NCBI GenBank assembly: GCA_032358255.1
Contig: JAULBX010000670.1
Location: 1 to 64,000 of the forward strand
Origin: Heterotrichella gracilis
Taxonomy: Eukaryota > Sar > Xanthophyceae > Tribonematales > Xanthonemataceae
Length of the DNA: 64,000 bases
Reading direction: 5' to 3'
Positions 1-12,600 of the stretch are shown piece by piece. Below the pieces are notes generated by a model. It was not told where the DNA came from, made no database searches, and saw nothing but the letters and a program-made list of their open reading frames with translations. How positions within the stretch are numbered: the first letter of the stretch is position 1; each line of letters opens with the position of its first letter. A program made the translations under genes and the position numbers.

Positions 1-747
1 TGTTCTTTAACACCACTATTGTTGGAGACACATTGACTTTGATTATTCCGCTGCACATCTAGAACTCTGCTGTTACAGCTACAGCTGGGGACATCCCGCA
101 AGTACCTGTGAAATAACCCTGTGTTTGCTACGTATACACTTGCCCAGCCATGAACATGACAGCGCATCCTGCATCCCACAGGCAACTTCCAGTATGGGTG
201 CAGTTATATCCACCATGTGAACTTACCCTGGCAGACAATATACCCTTGTAAAGGACCCTTTTAAAATTCCTCAGGGAAAAACTACTCCAGGAATGTACAA
301 CTCTTCACTGGCATAGAGTTGTGTAGTCACAACAAATTGCAATAGTTTGCCGCTAAAAAGGTTTAGCAAAACGTGTGCAAGATGTCTGATACCCAACTGT
401 GGGGAAGACTCAGCCTGATGAACAACAACATGATGGGCATCATACAAAATCTCAACGAATTGCCAACTTTATCCAACCTATACTATAGGCTATAGTGCAC
501 TGCAGCACTATCACAGCGGCATTACAGAATTGGTGAGCAGACAGAGACATAGCCTGCTGCGCACAAAACAGGTATCCGAGAGACAATTTAAAGTGACGAG
601 CAGTCTTGAGAACAATTTGGACCAGTGATCTCTTGAAAACAGTCTGAAGGGCAGTCATGACCCTGCTGACACTCACACTAAGCAACTCCTGGCTTTGGAT
701 GTTCGTCCATCAAACGCATCACGTGGAGAGAAGCCTTAGAATAACAT
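1..747. other. No recognisable gene
   Basis: I see no exon-like coding stretch here. The only ORFs are short and of low complexity. The segment lies just 3' of the terminal exon of the minus-strand SGNH hydrolase copy B, so it probably holds that gene's 3' UTR and intergenic DNA. Confidence 0.5.
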
Positions 748-3700
748 TCAACATGTATCCGGCAGTGATGGCAGCACAGTCCTCAAGCTTGGTAGGAAAC
801 AGTTGGCCAGTTTCTGCATGCCCTGGGTGTTTGGATGCAGCATGTTGCTGTACATGAGGCTGCTGTCCAGGTAACGATTGGATCCCTGCAAAACATAATA
901 AGCTGTAACTGAGACAGTTGGTTGCTATCAATGCAAAAACTGCAGTTGTGCAGAAATAAACAACCCTACCTCTAAACCCTGAAGCATTACACGTATGACA
1001 AATTTGGGATAAACAGCAACTTGAAACCCATCCGATGCTGTGTAAAGCACATGGCACACCTTCTTTTTCAGTACCTTGTTTTATACGCTACCCTAACCAC
1101 CATGGCACAGCGCAAGCCAGCCAGTATAGCCAGCCATTTTGGTCAAGGTATAACGAGCGGCTCAATGTTTGGCGCCGTACCTTGCCCACCTAAGTACTGA
1201 TGCTGCCACCTGGTTCTTGAGCTCAGGGATCACTGCCACTTTCTGTTGTACACCCTGCCAAGGTCTGCTAGCTGTCCCATTGTAAGCGACTGGTAAACAT
1301 TGCGAGGTTGTACAACAGTGAGTGGCAGCGAATCCTCTGCTTTAGACCCGGGTGACAGCAGTGAGCCACCAGGTGGACAAGATTACGGCGCCAAATGTTG
1401 AGCCCAAACCTCAGACTGAGAGGCAGGCAGCAAGGGAATCAGGGCAGCATGGAACCTCCATGATGATGCATAGAGCTGGTCACAATGGAGCTGTGCAGCA
1501 TCAACCAACTAACCTTCTAAATAAATGCAACTCTGAATACCAGCTCTTAAGCTGGTATTCAGAGTTGTCAGTTTGCACAAACTCTACTGACATGTGGACA
1601 CGCTCTTGGTGCATTGACAACCACGGTGCGGCACAATAATGGCCATTCTGGCGACTTGACCAGGAAGTGGAAAAGGGTACTTACCTGCCCGCTCATCAGC
1701 GCGCTGCTGCAGTCAAGGTACTGTATGCCGCCACCACCAGCAAGCTCAGAGGAAACAATATTGATCCCATGGATGGTGTCAATCCTGTCTTGGAAACTGC
1801 ACAGGTGGAAACAAGTTCATTGCTCTTGTGCAATGCAGGAGCCTTATGCACCTTGTGCATTGCGACTGGGGAGCAGTCGGTGCGACTATCCAGCGCAACC
1901 CTTTTTTGGAAGATGGATAAAAATACCAAAAAATAACGACAAAGAAAGGGTTAAAGGACTTGTACTCGGCATCAGATGGAAGATTCTTCCACCTCCCCTG
2001 CATATAGGAAGGGACTGGAAATGATACAGCAGGTGGACTCCCTTTGTCCACGCCATCATCGTCAATGCCTTGGTGCGGGAACTGGTTAAACGCGCGGAAT
2101 GCCAGTGGCCCTGCCCCCACATCAAGGCCCTAAATGATGATAACATGGACGAGGACAGCCCACCAGCTGGTATCGTTTCCATTCACCTCCTATGATGCGA
2201 GTAGGCCAATCTTTAAGATGCCAGGTGGGAGATCATCAGCTCAGATTTATTTCCCTCGGCAGATGCATGGAAGTGGCAGACAGGAACAAGGTAAAAGAGT
2301 ACTAAGAAAAGTAGTTGATCCAGAATTGGCACATTACCTAGGAGGCACTGCGGAGTTCACGCATCAGATTTCAAGAACCATCGTATAATAGGTAGGTATA
2401 ATCAGAATTTACCATCTTTAAACCTGTCACCTAAAGTGTGATGACAGGTCACGGGCCCAGCGATTACCCATTGCGTCAATCTGCATGGCGGCTACGCATC
2501 GGGTATATACTCAACCAATGGTGATTAGTAAACTTCTTTCAAAAAATATCTAAAACAAATACCCACTGCAGTATCATACTCATGACCCACCCGCCATCTG
2601 AAATCTTGCTTTCGTCCTGACTGCCTCTAGGCAGGATCCCCACAACAAACACGTGGTCAACACCGCCAAAATCTCTGATGTCAGTGGCTATTGCCAGGAT
2701 GCGGTCTGCGATCTCTGAAGGGTCGTAGGTATTGCTGTTAATCTGCACCATGTCGCCATCATAAGTACATGTCATGTGCACAAAATCTCACTCCCTGTAC
2801 ACTTTAAATCCACAATACACCTCGGGGCAGTGATCAGAGACACCCAAAATTAACATCAATGTCCCTTGTACAACCATCAACGCGGCGCAATGCCGAGCAC
2901 AAATGTGTAATGTAATAAGTGCGATGTATGGGTCTTTCAGAGGTAGCTCACAGCTATATGCCCCACCAGCTGCGCACAAAGATTTTCTAGATCATCACAC
3001 AATAGGGCACAGCAAATGCAGCCCATGCGTGGCCATCCTCCGCATGGTTGCAGGACAACATAAACCCTAAACCTTAGCAATTTCCTGCACCAACCCCCGG
3101 GGGATCACCTGAGGCCCGCGTTGAGGTCGTTGGTGCCAATGAGCAGCACAGCGGCAGTCATCTCCAAGTCCCTGGAGATCTCACCGTCACACAGCCGCCA
3201 CTCCATTTGCATCGTAGTGTCACCTGAGGATACAGTGCACTGGTCAGGTCAAGGCTATAGCTACAGTCTGTTGGCAATTTTCATATGAGTCCACCTGATG
3301 ATTGTAAAACAAAATTTGGGACAATCATTGTTTGCCTTAGCGCTATGTTATATGAGTACCACGGCAAGAATGTGGCTGGGACTCACTGCAATATGCTTGT
3401 GCACAGGCAGCTAGTCTCAGCCAGGATCCTGAAGTGGTCCTCATATGACATAGTACTAAGCCAGCACTTGTCGTGAAAAGCATGTGGTAATTTAAAAAGC
3501 TGCGCATGCGTGTGCATATCGACCCTGGCAGCACGTTTCAATGTAGTACCATGATATGACATAATGGCGCCCTTATTGTGGTGGTATGAGTCTTGTAAAT
3601 TGTCTGTTATTTATAATATTGGCAGGGGTTGGTGCGCATACTCAGTGAGTCACTGGCAGACAATTTCACTGTGCCCCAGTATATCCATGCAGGTCTGTGC

Positions 3701-4681
3701 TGTGTGTGTTCTGCGCAGATCAAAGGTGCGCACCGTTGATCCCAAAGGCATCAGCATCTACTCCTGACGAGCTATTGAAGCACTTTTGAAACACGTCCAG
3801 AGCCCAGCCAGGCTGCCGCCATGCCTCGGTGATGCTATCACCATAGAAGACCAGCTGCAAGGGCTGCAGAGCAGAATTACTGGATTACAAGACATGCGGG
3901 GTCAATGCCGGGTGTATTCCACCATATTGGAGTGGTTTCTGGGGTCCAATCATAACCAAGTCTTCTAATGGGATAATATAAAAAGGTTCTGGTTATGCCA
4001 GTGGCTCCCTACATGGGGCCTGCGTACGAGTGTGGTCCTGCGTAGCCTGCGGCAGCGTGGCACTGCCCCCCTAGTTTGGTTCAACTTTCATGCAAGAAAT
4101 GGATTTGCGTATGCGCAGTGCTGGCAAATACTGTATCTAGTAAGTACTTACCAAGCCACGATTCTGCGTGCCCAGCAGCTGCTGCCAGGTCGGAGCTATA
4201 AATACTTTGCAACATTGCATGCCATGGTAAAACCCTTTCTGAGCACAGCTTAACCCTAGTTTACTCCTCCCACCCCGGGGGCCCCTTGGGAAACCTTGAA
4301 GGGTTTTCACCTTTCAGCCACTGTATACATGCAAGAGCTAAAATGGACACAAATGCTAGTGCAAGCTTGAGTCTTTAACATGTCTCAGTGGACATGGCCA
4401 CTCTGGCACTCAGGCACTTTCCTTCCTCAGCTACCAACCATAGGCTCAGCAATGGAACAAGGAAGTTCACCATGTGATCTGACACACCCCACCTCCTGCT
4501 GGACAGTGGACATACCCACCAACCGAGCTTTTGACCCAACTAGACATACCTGGCGATCCTGAACGTGCTGTTCCACAATGTTCATGTACTCCTGGTGCTT
4601 CCAAAGTGATCATCATGGGCACGGCCAACGGGTGCTGGCAGCACCCGTTGGCCGTGCCCATGCTGAGCAGTTCGCTACCAT
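748..4681 (-). CDS. GDSL/SGNH hydrolase copy B, divergent and possibly a pseudogene
   Basis: This is a paralogue of the neighbouring SGNH hydrolase copy A (5943-8125), with the same exon order. Clear exons on the minus strand are 3863-3734 (block I, YGDSITEAW, with the nucleophile Ser), 3223-3109 (WRLCDGEI and block III GTNDL), 2734-2591 (IADRILAIATDI, VVGILPRG) and 885-748 (NMLHP then NTQGM, ending at TGA). A matching first-exon fragment lies near 4681-4550: NCSAWARPT corresponds to DCPAWAHPT of copy A. It is interrupted by a perfect inverted duplication, and its frame is broken before the HQEYMNIVEQ part. An exon 5 equivalent near 2120-2030 (RAFNQFPHQ) is only tentative. The block V catalytic Asp of D-x-x-H is Asn here. 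Splice phases agree for exons 2-4. No signal peptide exon was found. Catalysis may be lost. The family is sure, the gene model is not. Confidence 0.6.
1528..1567. repeat. Perfect short hairpin (18-bp arms, 4-nt loop)
   Basis: The arms at 1528-1545 and 1550-1567 are perfect reverse complements, separated by the loop ctta. The hairpin sits in a presumed long intron of SGNH copy B. No U-tract follows it, and a bacterial-type terminator would not apply in a nuclear genome. Confidence 0.8.
4614..4662. repeat. Perfect snap-back inverted duplication inside SGNH copy B exon 1
   Basis: The arms at 4614-4636 and 4640-4662 are 23-bp perfect reverse complements with a 3-nt loop (ggc). On the minus strand, the left part encodes the conserved SAWARPT segment of the hydrolase. 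The inverted copy follows at once and throws the reading frame into a stop before the rest of the exon, consistent with a recent templated inversion (foldback) mutation. Confidence 0.85.
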
Positions 4682-5942
4682 GGCCTCGCAACGCCATGAA
4701 ACGCATGCAAAGGTAACTAAGAGGAGCCATGGGGCGCAAAACGGCTTGAAGGCTGCATGGTTCACCATTATGGAAGAATTAGCCGTGCGTGGACCTAATC
4801 TATCTCACTACTAGTTGACGCAGCAGGTCGGCCACTGGCAAGCTATTAGCTGTGGCCAGCAGCTTGCAAAATATGGCTGCTGCACCATGCAAGCTTGCAG
4901 GGCTGTTCCAGCGCGTACTTGGAAGTTGAGGCAGAGGTTAAGGACGTAGCAGGGCCGCATAGTCGCCCGAGGAATAATTTGTTGTATTCAAGGTACGTGC
5001 ACCCCGCCGACCGACCGACCATTGGTCATCACTAGCTTCCACGCTTGGATGGTACCTGTCTGGTACAATAGCGGTTGAAAAGCGGGGAGAGACTATGGCG
5101 CCCTACAGCCCATGAAAATATTGCACTTCCATGAACAGTCGCAGCCTCACCAGCTCCTCCCATGTTGAAGCATCTATTGGCCACAAGGACCAACCATAGG
5201 CCAGATCCCTACTATGATGCTGCCAGGGGTGAAACGGATGCTCATCTTGCATGTTGTTCACCACTGTTGAACAATGGATAGACACATGCGCGCTAGCTCC
5301 AGTGCCAAAAAGTTTATTGCCCGGAGTGCCATCAGTGCCACCGTGTTGCGTGTGATTGACATGCTTGGATATCATTACAGTGTGCATGTCAGAATACTTA
5401 TGGCCTACCACATGCGCATCTGCATTTATTGCAGACCTGTGGCCTTCTTGCACACGCGCATGTGGTAGGCCATAGTGAGAGCCTGAGGCGGATGACTATG
5501 CCCATTGCAATTGCATGACAGCTGTTGCAGGACGCAGCTGGGCACTCGTCTACTGTGCATGCGTCAGTCAGCAAGCATGGGTGTACAAGGTCGCTTTGCA
5601 ACGCATGCTCATAAGAATCTCAACGCCAATCAACCTTAGTCTCAACGTCCACCAATGCATCAAATTTTCAACAGCCTTGGGCATGTGCACACAACATCCA
5701 ACGGCATGAGCAAGCTCGGCTATCACTGTGCATGGCCAATTGCACAAGCACCACAGTGCCACAACAACGATGAAAAGGAAGTCAATTAATGGATTGTTTG
5801 CACTCCCAACAGATGGAAAAAGACCAGCAAAATTGCATTGAAATCGTCAAACCATTGGCTGCAAATTTTGACCCTTAACAGGATGACAAACTTTGCTACG
5901 TCCCTAGTTCAACCCAATAAGCACACCCCCCGCACTGCTCTG
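4682..5942. other. Intergenic spacer between the two SGNH paralogues
   Basis: This is about 1.26 kb between the presumed 5' end of copy B and the stop codon of copy A. No gene is recognisable on either strand. It contains the long-loop inverted repeat at 5399-5474 and the 3' flank of copy A. Confidence 0.5.
5399..5474. repeat. Inverted repeat with 19-bp perfect arms and 38-nt loop
   Basis: The arms at 5399-5417 and 5456-5474 are exact reverse complements, with core sequence ggcctaccacatgcgc. This is the third perfect short inverted repeat within about 4 kb around the SGNH genes. Confidence 0.8.
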
Positions 5943-8125
5943 TCAGCAGCTGGTGGGCAACTCTAGCAGGGTTTGATGCAGGTGCGGAAGGAGGCAATTG
6001 GCCAGCGCACGCATGCCAGTGCCATCAGGGTGCAGGTAATCGCTGGCCATCAGGTTATCCTTGAACATCATATCACCCTCCTGCACACACAGTGTGCCAA
6101 TGTTACTTTCCATACCGGCATTTGCTTGGCTTCGTTCAAGTTTACATTAAAATACACAAACTGAACCTTGCCGAGCAATGGTATACATTTCACAAAAAAC
6201 TAATTATATTCCTGACAAAATCCACACTTGTGAATTTGCCGAACGTGCCTGAGGCACAACAAGTAATCACACCAAACTCCCCCAGCCCTTCGCACCTGGT
6301 TCTCCACAAATGTGTTCACGCAGTCAATGTATTGCGCACCCCTGGCACCCGCAAACCTTGACAGCAGCGAATTGATGGTGTACACATGTGACGCAATCCT
6401 GCGACTTGAGGCAATTTATGGTTGACATTCATCGGTTGGAGCAGCAAATTTGAATGCAAATCTAAGGGTATAGCTGCACTTACTGACTGCGGACAAAGTT
6501 CTTGTCTTTATCATTCCCGCGCGGCAATACCCCGACAGTGAAGACCTCCGATTGTTCAGATATTTGCTTCACCAGTGTGGCAATGTCCAGGATTCTGGCA
6601 GCAATGGCCTCATCTGTGTAGTTCTGCAGCCATGCAGGGGAGCCGGGAAATCTTACTTATGTGCGCACATATACGGTATTGCAGTGACTCTAACACTGAA
6701 CATGGCCCTTGCAAATAATATCCTGAGCCTTATTCCTAGTGGTGCTACAGTGAAACCTGGAGAATTTATTGCTGTGCAAGAAGTGTGCACTTATCTTTCT
6801 ACCACCAGACTGAATGGGGGATTGAATTGCCTGACAGGCTCAGTGAGTGATGACACCCTACACCCGACACAGCCTGGAAGCCCATGCGTTACCTTCCTGC
6901 TGGCAATGAAATCCAAATCATTTGTCCCAATCAATATGACCACTGCTTTGACTTGCAGCTCTGGCTTGAGCTCGCCATGGCACAGTCGCCAGGTCAAGTT
7001 AAACGTCTGATCACCTGCAAATATGTTGGTTTTTAGGTAAATTACAAATGACAGCACATTGCCTCAGTAAATGAACAGCAATTAGCACTAAATCAGTGCC
7101 TTATTACGAGACAAAATCGGCAACTTGTGCTGAGCATTGTTAGTGTAACTCCTGCCAGTAAGTCAATATACCGCGCATTTCACATTATTTGATATTTAAA
7201 TTGGAGTGTACGCCAATTAATATAAATTTAGTACGACCAGTCTCAATGAGGCCAAGCATGCACGCAGTCAAGGGCTGCTGCAGCAATTACCACCAAATTA
7301 TCGGAGCTGCCTACTGGTGGTCAGCTGTTACTACAAGACACCTGGACGCAGAGTGGCTGTACTTGATACACTGTACTGAGTTGTGACATACTGTGCTGGC
7401 CAGGCGTGACACCAATCTGTATACCAAAATGCATTAAATGCATGGCTGCTTACCTGCGATCCCAAAAGCGTCTGCGGTGACGTTGAAGGCTGTGCGGTTG
7501 AAGCAGGCGCTGAACGCATCACTGGCACCCGCCACCCAGGAACCATAGGAGTCAGGACCAGGCGCGGGTTTGCCAGAAAATGTCCCCTTCCACTCCTCAG
7601 TGATGGAGTCTCCATACAGCAACAAGTCCACTTTCTACCAGGCAGGAAAATATATGTCAGTACCCGGATGGGCCATGCAGCGCCAAGCTGCAGTGCCCCA
7701 ACACGTTTGTGACAAAAGCAGGCGCCCACCCGCACTGCATTGCATGAATGAATGTGACAGTCAGGTTCAGATCATGTGACAGAAGCAGTCTCGAATACGG
7801 TAGTATTTGCAGCCTTGCATTGCCTAGGATATTTCAAAGAAGTCCTTGTGGGAAGCAGTTATTAAGTGTACTACACCGCATGTGGACTGGCGCCTCCAGA
7901 GTTGCCCACGTGTACCTGTCCCGCAGTCTTGTATGCATGCACCTGTGCCGCATGCTCAGCAAACAGGGCATAGGATCCGTTCTTCTCTGTTGGGTGTGCC
8001 CATGCTGGGCAGTCCACAGCAAACACCTGTTGTGCTGGTGCCAGACTGCAGGCTGCCAACACTGCCAGCCCCAAGCCAAGGCCTGCTGGTGACTTGGACA
8101 GGTGCCTGTGCTGAGCCTTTGTCAT
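5943..8125 (-). CDS. Secreted GDSL/SGNH-family hydrolase (esterase/lipase-like), copy A
   Basis: This is predicted to be a secreted serine esterase acting on ester-linked acyl or acetyl groups; the substrate is unknown. Exons on the minus strand are 8125-7916, 7634-7454, 7014-6893, 6623-6484, 6398-6296 and 6080-5943. All phases close, giving 297 residues. The N-terminus has a hydrophobic signal segment (about residues 17-36, LGLGLAVLAACSLAP) and no other membrane span. All SGNH blocks are present: YGDSIT with nucleophile Ser80, block II Gly in FGIAGDQTF, IGTNDL (160-165) and SDYLHPDGTGM with Asp266 and His269. The start is the first ATG in frame before the signal segment. It is transcribed away from the PC-esterase gene at 9681, so both could share the 8.1-9.7 kb promoter region. 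It could be an acetylhydrolase or a GDSL lipase. The family is sure, the substrate is not. Confidence 0.88.
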
Positions 8126-9680
8126 TGTGGGTACTTTGGCCTCCAGCAAATAATTCTTTTGCGTTCACAGCGTCTGCAACCCTTTCTGAAAGGTGCCAAC
8201 GCCAGTTACCAACCTTGGACCACTACTGTACTACAAGCAGTCTGCCAAGTCTGGTTTGGTGGCCCACTACTTTCCTTCCGAAAAACTGTTTACCTAGGTT
8301 AAGACCGTTCACAGCTCGCTGACCACTGGCATGATAAAGCCCCAAGGCAAGCAAGATAAAGTTTAGGTGCTATGTGGTATGACACAGGGCGTCGTGAGCT
8401 ACCGCATATCCTACAGGGCGGCGTGCTTAGAATCAATGCATGCAAAGCATCAACTCTGGAGCACCATGTTCTGACTCCGAGCAACTAGCGCATGCACTAA
8501 ATGAGCTGCGTTTGTAGCCATGCTGACAACAAGCACTTCCTTTGGTGGCTCACCGGTTGTGTTAAGGGAGAATGGCAGGCAAGGGGACAAGCAGTGATCT
8601 GTAGGAAACGAGAGGATCCTCTGATCGATCATGTGTACCCCCGCTGCATGGGGACCTCCCACTCGTGGTCCGGACGCACGCGCAAACAAAAGCCCAGATA
8701 AAGAGTTGATGGTTCCCATGCAAGGACAAGAAAGAAGCATTTGTTGCGTCACGCAAGTGGCCACAGCGTCATCTTGTAGCACGAGTCAAGAAATATTGGC
8801 GACAGGACATGTACGTCAGCTCGTAGCAACAAGCCCCTTTCCCGTGTAACGCTGCAAGCGCAGCTACTCGCTCAGCTCACGGCCGGACACCCTCTTTGCT
8901 TGTTTGACAGCGTCGCTGCCTAGCCTCAGCCTATTAGGTTGTCTAAGGCAGTGGACTAGCACTGGCACTGAACTCTGCCGCTGCCACTGCTACTGCTTAT
9001 GCAGCTGTCGAGTCAGACTGGCACTGCGGCAGGCCAGAAAAGGAGGCTGTTGTACTACAGCGCAGTGATATTGAGTATCTCGGTGGAGCTTTGTCTGTGC
9101 AGCGTGAACTGGGTTGTTGCCTGAGTAACTCCAATCATTGCAGCTGAACACAACTGGAGCGCACAGTTGGCACAGGTGGGCACCAAATACATTGTTAGCG
9201 GGCCTAATAAACAATTATTTACATGCAAATGTTACCAAAGTTACAAAGTGTATATATACAGTGGACTGGGTCATGTAAATCACAAGCCAGGATTGGTGTG
9301 TGCTGTTCACTTGGGCAATGAACAGCAGTCAATACAAGGCTGCGCCCAACACAGATTGTGTACCCAGGGAAACTCACCAAGCTTGGCAGTGTGTGATCTG
9401 CGTGCTGTACCGTAAACCACCATATGGCTCAAGGACATAACGCGCGGTGCACCTTGGTGTGATTGCAGGGCCAGGTGGACTCCCAACATCACATCATCTC
9501 TGCTGTGGTTGAGCAACTCAATAACGTTGACCCAAGAATGACAGCCACAAGCTCACGGGTTTGGCAACTTTCCCTCAGCCCAGTCCAATATTGACCAGCG
9601 CATCAAGCAGGCAGATTCCAGGGACATTTGATCCTGGACCAGCGCGTGTGGGTAGCAGCACCTGGAGTGCCACGGCCAGC
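8126..9680. promoter_or_regulatory. Divergent 5' intergenic region
   Basis: This is about 1.55 kb between the start codons of two divergently transcribed SGNH-fold genes (hydrolase A on minus, PC-esterase on plus). It must hold both 5' regions. I cannot point to a convincing TATA box or other element, and no additional gene is evident. Confidence 0.4.
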
Positions 9681-12600
9681 ATGCAGCAGCTCAAGAACCC
9701 TCTGTACCTGCTCAGCGTCCTCTTCACTGCAGTGGCGGCAGTTGGGTTGCTCAACCACGCGTTCAGCAGCCCACCTTGTGCGGTGGTGCTGGCCAGCTCA
9801 CACAGTGTGGACCCTCCACAGCATCTCAAAATACAGCTGACGCATCGCCATGTGTTGCAAGCACGCAGCTTGGAGTCAAGTGCAGATGAACAGTATGGTG
9901 ACTCACCTGCACTTGTTTCAACAAGCTTTGCAGAAGGCGGTGCACATGGCGCCGCAAGAGTCAACGCAGCTGCTGTCAGAAATGGCCATGTGAGCAATGG
10001 AGGCGATGCATTGGAACCACATTACACAGATATCTGGCACCACCATCACCACTATCACCACCATGGCGATAGCATCAAATCAGACAACAAGGGGGAGCAA
10101 GGACAGGTATACAAAAATGCTGTTCATCATCACAAATCAGACACCAGTGGGGATGCGCCAGCAATGCATGTGCAGTCAACGAGTGCAGGCAACACTGGCA
10201 ATGGCACCAAAAATTCATCTCATGCACCTGCTACTGGATCTCCTGTGAAGAGTCCAGAATCCCAGGTGTCTTCTACCTCGCCTGCCCCAAGCTATATTGA
10301 AGCAGCCCTCAACAGGACGCCTGATCATCCCTTTGGTGACTTTGACAAAATGGAGGAGTTGCTGTCTGAGGAAGACAAGAAACTGGGGGACCCTGTGGCT
10401 GGACAGGTGTGAACAACCTTGAGATCATCGGATCAAATTGGAAGAACTCATTGGGTTTGCGTCATTATGGCATATTGTTGGCCATTAGGAGTATTTCTAT
10501 TAGTCATGTGCAGAGTATCAGGTACCAGGTTTTGTCAAAACCATTGGCTTGATGGTGTGCATTGTGGCTGGGCAGGAGCACATCAAGGCCTACCGGCGTC
10601 TGCCTTCCGAGGCCTTCACCGACACAGTTGACAAGTGCGTCTGCCCTGTGAGCATGAACCAGCTGAGCTTCTTTGACGTGCAGCAAGGAAAGATGCCCTA
10701 CCTGTTTGGAAGGCATCCAGCGTCACAGGGCATACAGGTGCGCACAGGTGCATACAGGTGTGCTTGCAATTGAGACGCATGAATTGTATTTGCTCTCTGT
10801 GCAGAAACTGCTTCCTGATACCTCAATACTGATGGAGTGTCAAATTGAATACTGATGGAGTGTCACATCTGTGCAGCCACACGAGAATGTTTGGTGGGAG
10901 CAGCTGTGCAGCTTCCGCAAGAACGTGAGCTATGGCGAGGAGCTGTACAAGCAGAAGCCCAGCTACTGGGATGTGTGCCCCGTGACACTCACCGATGAAC
11001 TGCTACACAGCTTCATCAGCAGGCAAGTCCACTGATTTGTTATACAATGATTGAATTTGTGCATCTGTTTTGTTGCATGTTGAGGACTTTTTCAGCTACA
11101 GTTACATTCATGGCTCTGGAGGGATGCATCCACAGACAATAGCCACACGCCATGCATGCCTGTCCAGCACAAGTGCATGTCGATGATGTATGGCAATTTG
11201 CGTCTAGTTTGAGTTCAAACGCCAACGAAAATATTGTCAAGATCATAATAGGATCCATGCACACGCAATTGTTGGGGAAATATTGACAGTCTGTTCTCTG
11301 AAGGATGCTGAATTAAATTAAATTGAAGCTCGTCATTTAACATTGTTACGATAAAATTAACACAAGTACTCTGAAGCATGAAAACTGTAACACAACTTGG
11401 TGCGCAGGGGCATGGAGAGCATGCTCATGCTCTCTCCATGTGACATGTGGTCTTACCTGTACGGCAGAACCCTCTGGGTGGTTGGAGATTCCCAGATGCT
11501 GGATTTTTACCGGGCGCTGAGGTGAGGCTGCCACTACAGTGCTGACACTGTTGAACTATCTTTTGCCACTGGCCACTGACATTGAAGCATGGTTCCATTT
11601 TCAATTTAATGAGATATAATAGGACGCACGCCAACTGCACGCCAATCTTGATGAGAATTCCTTGCTTGATGCATTTTCTTATAAATGCGCTGCAAGCTAT
11701 GTGCACACCATGCCTGAGCAGTGATTGCTGCTGCACAGGTGCTCCCTGCTGGCATGCTACACAGTATGTGCACATCATGTCAGATTACGGTACTACCTAG
11801 GAACGGTTCACTGCTGCTGTTCATGCGTCTTGCTATAAGCTACGCGCACACCGTTCCTGACCAGTGCTTGCTGCTCCCAGGTGCTTCCTGCTTGACTTCC
11901 ACGACACAGAGCTGTACAAGCCCCACGATGACCCCCAGGTGCTGCACGCCATGTCCAAGGATGGCACCCCCCCCGACTGCTTTGTGCTCATGGACAGGGC
12001 GAGGGTGTGCTTTGTGCGGCTGAACGTGGGGGAGGACGTTGTGGACCTGCTCAGGCTGTTTCCTAAGTGAGTCCACTTAGAGATGCAAACCAGGTCCTGT
12101 GAGAGACATGTGATGGGAGACATTAGCATTGTTGTGCTGCGTGGCTGCCGTAATTTTGTGTGCAGCGCACATGTCTGGCTGGTTTGGCACCTGACGCTGA
12201 GCATGTAGGGTTCCTTGATGATGGATTGGATGTGCAGCGATGCACCAAGCCAGTGCCTGGGGCCCCCAGCTCATCCCTGTGTAGGCAATCATCATGGTGA
12301 TGGCGGATTAGATGTGCACTAATGCCGGTAAGGCGCGTGGGTTTGGTGCAGGTTTGGGTCCACCCAGTAGGATATCATGGTACTAAAACCTGGGCTGTGG
12401 TGCAGGTTTGGCTCAACCCAGGACAACATGGTACTAACCTTGGGCTGTGGTGCAGGTTTGGCTCAACCCAGGACATCATGGTACTGAACTACGGGCTGTG
12501 GTACAAGACAAGCGATCAGGGCAGGGAGCAGCTGGAGGTCGCTGTGCACAGCCTGGCAGAAACCTTTGTGGGGCTGAAAGGCCAGCTGCCTACCATGGTG

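Noticed and set aside
10022-10080. Histidine run as a possible cloning tag or vector contamination
   Set aside because: The His codons are mixed with Tyr and Gly inside a long natural low-complexity stalk of an intron-containing gene.
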